A stretch of 10,424 nt of DNA from an uncultured Eubacteriales bacterium (GTDB lineage Bacteria > Bacillota > Clostridia > Oscillospirales > UMGS1783), in contig USJY01000025.1 of NCBI GenBank assembly GCA_900555065.1, positions 1-10,424 on the forward strand. Reading direction: 5' to 3'. Positions 6,071-10,424 of the stretch are shown piece by piece. Each line of letters opens with the position of its first letter. Position 1 is the first letter of the stretch. Under the pieces are notes generated by a model, which was not told the origin of the DNA, did no database searches, and saw nothing but the letters and a program-made list of their open reading frames with translations. The translations under genes and the position numbers were made by a program.

Positions 6071-6101
6071 AAAACGGAAATGGGCGACCCATTTCCGTTT
6101 T
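6071..6101 (-). terminator. Bidirectional terminator ending the ribosomal protein operon
   Basis: A 14-base-pair perfect stem, AAAACGGAAATGGG (6071-6084) with its complement (6088-6101), closes a 3-base loop. In the minus direction the 3' arm ends in TTTT and continues TGTTATTTTA; in the plus direction it is followed by GTATTTTTTG. It lies 18 bases past the L17 stop codon at 6120. Confidence 0.92.
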
Positions 6102-6119
6102 GTATTTTTTGAAGCAAAT

Positions 6120-6785
6120 TTACGCCTTCTCGTCCTCTGCGGGCTGCGCGGTGGCAGTCTCCTCTGCGGGCTGCTCAACGGCGGCCGTTTCCCCCGCGGA
6201 CTCTGCCTCAGTCGCGGCCGCGGCGGCCGTTTCCTCTGCAGCAGCAGGCGCGGCGTCAACCGTTTCCTCCGCGGCGGCGACGACGTCGGCGGCCACAGCT
6301 TCAGCGGCGTCCGCTTCCGCCTGTTCGGGCGCGGTGGTTTTCGCAGCCTTGGGCGCAGTCTTCCTGGCGGAGGTGCGCTTGGACGTGGAACCGGACTTCT
6401 TCGCCGGGGCCTTCTTGGCCGGCTTCTCCAGCTCCTTATCGGTCTCAACAAACTCGATCAGCGCCATTTCCGCGCCGTCGCCCCTGCGGGGGCCGAGCTT
6501 GTAAATGCGGGTATATCCACCGGCGCGCTTTGCATATTTGGGCGCCGTGACGCTGAACAGATTGTGCGCAACATCCTCTTTCGTGATGAAGGCGAGCGCA
6601 TGCCGATAGGATGCGAGCGTGTTCTTTTTCCCGAGCGTTATCATTTTATCGGCCAGAGCGCTTACTTCCTTTGCCCTTGTAAGCGTAGTCTCTATTCTGC
6701 CATTTTCAAACAGATAGGTCACCATGCCCCGGAGCATTGCCATTCTCTGGTCGGTCGGTCTGCCCAACTTTCTCGTTCCTGGCAT
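6120..6785 (-). CDS. rplQ: Ribosomal protein L17 with a long charged C-terminal tail
   Basis: Large-subunit protein bL17, which binds 23S rRNA near the exit tunnel. Residues 1-113 are a standard complete L17 ([14 protein letters not shown] opening, [41 protein letters not shown]). Bacterial L17 usually ends near here, at about 115-130 residues, but this one continues to 221. Residues about 120-151 are Lys/Ala/Ser/Thr-rich and basic; residues 152-221 are Ala/Glu-rich and acidic (about 70 residues, few other residue types), ending PAEDEKA. Such tails are expected to be disordered. Codon use and frame continue smoothly, with no sign of a frameshift. Start ATG at 6785 has AGGAGG 9 bases upstream. 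Last gene of the cluster, 34 bases after rpoA and just before the terminator. Confidence 0.95.
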   Translation of the reverse strand: MPGTRKLGRPTDQRMAMLRGMVTYLFENGRIETTLTRAKEVSALADKMITLGKKNTLASYRHALAFITKEDVAHNLFSVTAPKYAKRAGGYTRIYKLGPRRGDGAEMALIEFVETDKELEKPAKKAPAKKSGSTSKRTSARKTAPKAAKTTAPEQAEADAAEAVAADVVAAAEETVDAAPAAAEETAAAAATEAESAGETAAVEQPAEETATAQPAEDEKA

Positions 6786-6819
6786 AACCAGATACCTCCT
6801 TTAATCATTACAGGTGCTG

Positions 6820-7773
6820 TTACTCTTCCTCTTCCTTCAAAGACAGGCCGAGGGATTCCAGCTTGGCAATTACCTCGTCAAGCGATTTCTTTCCAAGGTT
6901 CCTTACCTTAATCATATCGTCCTGGGTCTTGTTGGCCAGGTCTTCAACCGTGTTGATCCCCGCCCGTTTGAGGCAGTTGAAGGAACGGACGGAGAGGTCG
7001 AGCTCCTCAATGGTCATTTCGAGGATCTTGCTCTTGTCGGAAGTCTGATTGTCCTTCCAGACGTCGTTCTCGTCCTTGTTCTCCTCGGACAGGTTGATGA
7101 ACAGGCTCAAATGGTCGCTCATGATCTTTGCGCCGAGACTCACCGCGGCTTCGGCCGTGATCGTGCCGTTGGTCCAGACCTCCAGCGTGAGACGGTCATA
7201 GTCGGTGATCTGACCGACGCGCATATTGTCCACCGAGTAGTTGACCTTCACCACCGGCGTGTAAATGGAATCGACGGGGATCTCCCCGATAATTCCGCTC
7301 GAATACTGCTTGTTGCGGTCGGCCTGCACATAGCCCCTGCCCTTGTTGAGGGTAATGCTCATAAAGAGGCGGCCGTCCTTGCCGAGGCTTGCGATATGCA
7401 GGTCCGGGTTGAGGATTTCAACGTCGGAATCGGTTTTGATATCCGCCGCCGTAACTTCCTGTTCGCCGGTCGCCTCGATGTAGACGACTTTGGGGCCGTC
7501 GCTGTACAGTTTAGCGATGAGTCCTTTGATATTCAGAATAATTTCTGTGACGTCCTCCTTGACGCCGGGGATCGTAGAAAACTCATGCGAGACGCCGTCG
7601 ATCTTGATCGACTGCACCGCAACGCCCGGCAGGGAAGACAGCATAATGCGCCGAAGGGAATTCCCAAGGGTGATGCCGTAACCTCTTTCCAGCGGCTCCA
7701 CTGTGAACTTACCATACTTCTCGTCATCCGACACGAATTCTACGCCGACCTGCGGCCTTTCGATATCTATCAA
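6820..7773 (-). CDS. rpoA: RNA polymerase alpha subunit
   Basis: The 317-residue alpha subunit, which dimerises to start RNA polymerase assembly and contacts promoter DNA and activators. N-terminal domain residues 1 to about 230 ([24 protein letters not shown] at 27-50 forms the dimerisation core; INLSEEN ends the domain), an Asp/Asn/Lys-rich linker to about 248, then the C-terminal domain about 252-310 ([37 protein letters not shown] with the helix-hairpin-helix DNA contact). The start codon is TTG at 7773, with AAGGGGG 8 bases upstream; the protein then opens MIDIERPQV, matching the usual alpha start, and no ATG fits better. The 80-base gap to rpsD contains a hairpin that may affect its translation. 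Confidence 0.97.
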   Translation of the reverse strand: MIDIERPQVGVEFVSDDEKYGKFTVEPLERGYGITLGNSLRRIMLSSLPGVAVQSIKIDGVSHEFSTIPGVKEDVTEIILNIKGLIAKLYSDGPKVVYIEATGEQEVTAADIKTDSDVEILNPDLHIASLGKDGRLFMSITLNKGRGYVQADRNKQYSSGIIGEIPVDSIYTPVVKVNYSVDNMRVGQITDYDRLTLEVWTNGTITAEAAVSLGAKIMSDHLSLFINLSEENKDENDVWKDNQTSDKSKILEMTIEELDLSVRSFNCLKRAGINTVEDLANKTQDDMIKVRNLGKKSLDEVIAKLESLGLSLKEEEE

Positions 7774-7781
7774 CGAATTTT

Positions 7782-7834
7782 CCCCCTTGTTACAGTTTCA
7801 GTAGTCGGGTTGTGGCCACCCCCGCTTACGGGGG
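7782..7834 (-). promoter_or_regulatory. Hairpin in the rpsD-rpoA gap, able to compete with the rpoA ribosome site
   Basis: In the transcript, CCCCCG (7834-7829) pairs with CGGGGG (7824-7819) around a TAAG loop. No T-tract follows, so it is not a terminator. The same CCCCC stretch could instead pair with the GGGGG of the rpoA ribosome binding site at 7786-7782. The two pairings exclude each other, which would suit translational control. S4, encoded just upstream, is a known autoregulator of alpha-type operons in E. coli and of its own gene in Bacillus; linking it to this hairpin is inference. Confidence 0.4.
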
Positions 7835-7853
7835 CGCTTCCTAATTTGAGGGG

Positions 7854-8480
7854 TTATTTAGAGTAGTACTCTATGATCAGGTGTTCTTCAATGGGCAGGT
7901 CAATATCCTCTCTTGCTGCAAGGGTTACCACCTTGGCAACGTTGGTGTTCCGGTCAAGTTCCAGCCATTTGGGGATCGGCTTTGAGGCGTTGGCCTCCAG
8001 AACGGCTTTGAGCTTGGGGCTGCTCATGCTGTTCTGACGGATTCCGATGACCTGCCCTTCCCGGACGAGATAGGACGGGATGTTCACGCGTTTCCCGTCG
8101 ACAGTGAAATGACCGTGGCGGACGAGCTGCCGCGCCTCCGGTCTCGACATAGCAAAGCCCAGCCTGTAAATCACGTTGTCCAGTCTGCTCTCGAGGATAC
8201 GCAGGAGGTTTTCACCCGCGATGCCCGGCTGCTTGACGGCCATTTCATAGTATTTCTCGAACTGGCCTTCGAGCAGGCCGTAAAAGCGTCTGGCCTTCTG
8301 CTTCTCTCTGAGCTGCATGCCGTATTCCGACAGCTTGCGTCTGCGCTGGCCGTGCTGGCCGGGCGCGTAATCCCTGCGCGCCACCGCGCATTTTTCGGTA
8401 AAGCAACGGTCGCCCTTCAGGAAGAGCTTTTGCTTTTCCCGCCTGCACAGCTTGCAAACGGCATCCGTATATCTTGCCAT
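7854..8480 (-). CDS. rpsD: Ribosomal protein S4, zinc-binding form
   Basis: Primary 16S rRNA-binding protein uS4 of the small subunit, also important for decoding accuracy. Full length at 208 residues. The N-terminus has four Cys in CKLC (9 and 12), C26 and C31, the zinc-binding version. The S4 RNA-binding domain lies at about 97-150 ([27 protein letters not shown], then [10 protein letters not shown]). The C-terminus [14 protein letters not shown] is typical. Start ATG at 8480 has GGAGGTG 8 bases upstream. It lies 19 bases downstream of rpsK. The placement between rpsK and rpoA is the classical alpha-operon order. Confidence 0.98.
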   Translation of the reverse strand: MARYTDAVCKLCRREKQKLFLKGDRCFTEKCAVARRDYAPGQHGQRRRKLSEYGMQLREKQKARRFYGLLEGQFEKYYEMAVKQPGIAGENLLRILESRLDNVIYRLGFAMSRPEARQLVRHGHFTVDGKRVNIPSYLVREGQVIGIRQNSMSSPKLKAVLEANASKPIPKWLELDRNTNVAKVVTLAAREDIDLPIEEHLIIEYYSK

Positions 8481-8499
8481 AGTTCATGCACCTCCGTAA

Positions 8500-8901
8500 T
8501 TAAACTCTTCTTCTCTTCGGCGGACGGCAGCCGTTGTGCGGGATGGGCGTTACGTCCTTGATCATGGATACTTCAAGGCCGGCCGCCTGCAAAGCACGGA
8601 TCGCAGCCTCGCGGCCGGAGCCCGGGCCGGTCACATAGACCTCGACCGTTTTCAGTCCGTGTTCCATAGCCGCTTTGGTCGCGGTTTCCGCTGCCATCTG
8701 CGCCGCATACGGGGTGGATTTTCTGGAGCCTCTGAAGCCCAGCCCGCCTGCGGAAGCCCATGAAATAGCGTTCCCATCCACATCGGTGATGGTGACGATG
8801 GTATTGTTAAACGAGCTGCGGATATGCGCCGCGCCGCGTTCGATATTCTTGCGCTCGCGGCGTTTTCTCGTAACCGCCTTTTTTGCCTGCGCTTTCGCCA
8901 T
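8500..8901 (-). CDS. rpsK: Ribosomal protein S11
   Basis: Small-subunit platform protein uS11, 133 residues, full length. Recognisable stretches: [29 protein letters not shown] in the first half, [12 protein letters not shown] in the middle, and the conserved end [33 protein letters not shown] that contacts 16S rRNA and the mRNA exit region. Start ATG at 8901. The ribosome site AAGGAGG overlaps the TAA stop of rpsM (written TAAGGAGG), and only 12 bases separate the genes, so translation is probably coupled to S13. Confidence 0.98.
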   Translation of the reverse strand: MAKAQAKKAVTRKRRERKNIERGAAHIRSSFNNTIVTITDVDGNAISWASAGGLGFRGSRKSTPYAAQMAAETATKAAMEHGLKTVEVYVTGPGSGREAAIRALQAAGLEVSMIKDVTPIPHNGCRPPKRRRV

Positions 8902-8913
8902 ATTTAAGCCTCC

Positions 8914-9282
8914 TTATTTTTTCTTCCCGGCAATGGCCTTTGCGGGGCCCTTGCGGGTGCGGGCGTTGGTTTTGCTGCGCTGACCTCTAACAGGCAGGCC
9001 TTTTCTATGCCGGACCCCCCGGTAGCATCCGATTTCCACCAGACGCTTGATGTTGAGCGCGGTGTCGCGGCGCAGGTCGCCTTCGATGTTATAGTTCGCT
9101 TCCATATAATCGCGGATTCTGGAGATCTCGTCCTCAGTCAGGTCTTTGACACGCGTGTCGGGGTTGATGCCCGTGCCGGCCAGAATCTTGCCGGCACGCG
9201 TTCTGCCGATGCCGTAGATATAGGTCAGGCCGATTTCCACGCGTTTCTCATTGGGTATGTCGACACCCGAAATTCTCGCCAT
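8914..9282 (-). CDS. rpsM: Ribosomal protein S13
   Basis: Small-subunit head protein uS13, 122 residues, full length, which bridges to the large subunit and contacts P-site tRNA through its basic tail. Seen: [25 protein letters not shown] at the start, the helix-hairpin-helix part GRTRAGKIL, the [18 protein letters not shown] segment, and a Lys/Arg-rich end [18 protein letters not shown]. Start ATG at 9282 has GGAGGT 6 bases upstream. It follows rpmJ by 32 bases. Confidence 0.98.
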   Translation of the reverse strand: MARISGVDIPNEKRVEIGLTYIYGIGRTRAGKILAGTGINPDTRVKDLTEDEISRIRDYMEANYNIEGDLRRDTALNIKRLVEIGCYRGVRHRKGLPVRGQRSKTNARTRKGPAKAIAGKKK

Positions 9283-9314
9283 ATTGTACCTCCATTCATT
9301 TGTGCAGCGGGGCG

Positions 9315-9440
<126 letters not shown>

Positions 9441-9455
9441 CTATCGCGCGGCGGG

Positions 9456-9674
9456 CTACTTGGACCGCCATATAATCCTGCCCCTGGTCAGGTCGTAAGG
9501 GGAGATCTCCACCGTCACCTTGTCGCCGGGCAGTATCTTGATATAGTTCATCCTGAGTTTCCCGGAGATATGGGCCAGAATCTGGTGGCCGTTGTCCAGC
9601 TTCACGGAAAACATGGCGTTGGGAAGCGCTTCCAGCACTTCGCCCTCGAATTCGATAAAATCTTCTTTCGGCAT
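9456..9674 (-). CDS. infA: Translation initiation factor IF-1
   Basis: IF1, a 72-residue OB-fold (S1-like) protein that binds the 30S A site and assists IF2 and IF3 during initiation. Nearly every diagnostic stretch is present: [40 protein letters not shown] and [12 protein letters not shown]. The open frame extends to 9713, but ATG at 9674 ([11 protein letters not shown]) is preceded by GGGAGG at 7 bases and gives exactly the usual IF1 length, so it is the start. It begins 16 bases after the KOW-domain gene. Confidence 0.98.
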   Translation of the reverse strand: MPKEDFIEFEGEVLEALPNAMFSVKLDNGHQILAHISGKLRMNYIKILPGDKVTVEISPYDLTRGRIIWRSK

Positions 9675-9690
9675 TGTATTCCTCCCAGCT

Positions 9691-9954
9691 CTAAGAGAGT
9701 AGCAGGCGGGCAAGCGCCCTTTTTACCTGTTTGTTCGTCGGGGACAAACCGTCCGCCAACAAACGTTCGATGTCGTCGGCCCGCAGGGACGTGACGGCGA
9801 CATGCCGTACGTTCTTGCGCTTTGGCCGCGATACCGGTCTCGATTTTCCGTCTGCAAGCAGGACATAACCGTCCCGCTCATCGTCCATGACAATAAAGTA
9901 TTTATCCCTGTCTCGCCCTGCGGTAGCCCGCAGGACCTGGCCCCTGCCGATCAC
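9691..9954 (-). CDS. KOW-domain RNA-binding protein (L14e-like) between map and infA
   Basis: An 87-residue basic protein. The first half carries a KOW-like motif, [21 protein letters not shown] at residues 2-22, followed by [25 protein letters not shown], then a helical tail with [11 protein letters not shown] and [11 protein letters not shown]. Proteins annotated as KOW-domain or ribosomal protein L14e-like occupy this exact place between map and infA in many Clostridia; their role is not established, and a link to ribosome assembly or translation is presumed from context. The start is GTG at 9954 with GGAGG 7 bases upstream. Its first four bases, GTGA, overlap the TGA stop of map, which points to translational coupling. 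Confidence 0.87.
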   Translation of the reverse strand: MIGRGQVLRATAGRDRDKYFIVMDDERDGYVLLADGKSRPVSRPKRKNVRHVAVTSLRADDIERLLADGLSPTNKQVKRALARLLLS

Positions 9955-10424
9955 GCCCGTCCTCCGTCGTGCGGGGTGAGGATTTCCGGTTCCCCGTCCG
10001 TAATGAGGATGGTGTTCTCGTAGTGGGCCGACAGCTTTCCGTCAGACGTAACGATCGTCCAGCCGTCGTCCAGCATGCGGATGTCGGCCGTGCCCTCGTT
10101 GATCATGGGCTCTACGGCAATGGTCATGCCCCTGCGCAGGCGCAGACCGTGGCCGGGCGTGCCGAGATTGGGCACCGACGGGTCCTCGTGCAGGGCCTTG
10201 CCCACGCCGTGGCCGGTGTACTCGTACACAACGCCGTACCCGTGCCGCTGTGCGTATTCCTGTACCGCATGGCCCAGGTCGCCCAGGCGGAAACCCTCTT
10301 TTGCAAAGGCAAAGCCCGCATAAAACGAGGCGCGCGTCACATCGATCAGCCGCTGTGCCGCGGGCGAAATCGCGCCGCAGGCAAACGTGTCCGCGCAGTC
10401 GCCGTGGTACCCGTCCAGGCAGGC
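9951..10424 (-). CDS. map: Methionine aminopeptidase type I, N-terminus beyond window
   Basis: Removes the initiator methionine from new proteins, using a two-metal site. The visible 157 residues are the C-terminal part of a protein usually about 250 long; the right edge cuts off roughly the first 95. Motifs seen: DGYHGDCADTF (the second metal Asp, aligned to D108 of E. coli), YTGHGVGKALHEDPSVPN (metal His, H171 equivalent), GMTIAVEPM (Glu, E204 equivalent) and SAHYENTILITDGEPEILT (Glu, E235 equivalent). The first metal Asp (D97 equivalent) falls just outside the window. The short loop between motifs is that of type I enzymes. An in-frame GTG at 10340 is internal and not the start. Confidence 0.96.
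   Translation of the reverse strand, partial: ACLDGYHGDCADTFACGAISPAAQRLIDVTRASFYAGFAFAKEGFRLGDLGHAVQEYAQRHGYGVVYEYTGHGVGKALHEDPSVPNLGTPGHGLRLRRGMTIAVEPMINEGTADIRMLDDGWTIVTSDGKLSAHYENTILITDGEPEILTPHDGGRA

Noticed and set aside
5544..6092. 182-residue minus-strand frame and overlapping plus-strand frames in the GC-rich spacer
   Set aside because: The start lies inside the L17 terminator with no ribosome site, the composition is low-complexity Ala/Arg/Gly/Pro, and equally long frames exist on the other strand.
6814..7866. 350-residue open frame on the plus strand opposite rpoA
   Set aside because: It is antisense to an unmistakable rpoA and shows no motif or ribosome site of its own.

Overview
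The window looks like a chromosomal segment of a moderately GC-rich member of the Bacillota, most likely class Clostridia. The evidence is the gene order map, a small KOW-domain gene, infA, rpmJ, rpsM, rpsK, rpsD, rpoA, rplQ, together with strong AGGAGG-type ribosome binding sites, a zinc-type S4 and L36, and a small helical protein of a kind I recall from Clostridia. Every gene I can support is on the minus strand, so the window is best read from right to left. I see no tRNA, rRNA, CRISPR array or insertion sequence.

Right part (10424 down to about 6071): the end of the spc/alpha ribosomal gene cluster. Nine tightly packed genes supply methionine aminopeptidase (its start lies outside the window), a KOW RNA-binding protein, IF1, L36, S13, S11, S4, RNA polymerase alpha and L17. 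The cluster ends in a strong bidirectional hairpin terminator. L17 carries an unusual tail of about 105 residues, basic and then acidic. The rpsD-rpoA gap holds a GC-rich hairpin that could trade pairing with the rpoA ribosome binding site.

Middle part (about 6070 to 2757): after a GC-rich, inverted-repeat-dense spacer of roughly 650 bases with no believable gene comes a clear sigma-A promoter (TTGAAA-17-TACAAT). It drives a three-gene operon: two different short-chain dehydrogenase/reductase (SDR) genes and a UlaG-like metallo-beta-lactamase-fold hydrolase, closed by a hairpin terminator. Both SDRs keep the Rossmann fold but have broken catalytic tetrads. The first has Val and Ala in place of the catalytic Tyr and Lys; the second has Phe in place of Tyr. 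This operon is the best candidate in the window for something not yet described.

Left part (2756 to 1): a second GC-rich spacer contains a 14-base minisatellite in nine units. It is followed by a single gene for a small helical protein of unknown function with its own terminator. Last comes a promoter with operator-like palindromes driving an aldose-epimerase-like gene and a ribokinase-family sugar kinase, which runs off the left edge.

Taken together, the non-ribosomal genes (mutarotase-like, PfkB kinase, SDR pair, lactonase-like hydrolase) suggest uptake and metabolism of a sugar or sugar acid. The substrate cannot be read from the sequence, and the two sugar-related units have separate promoters.
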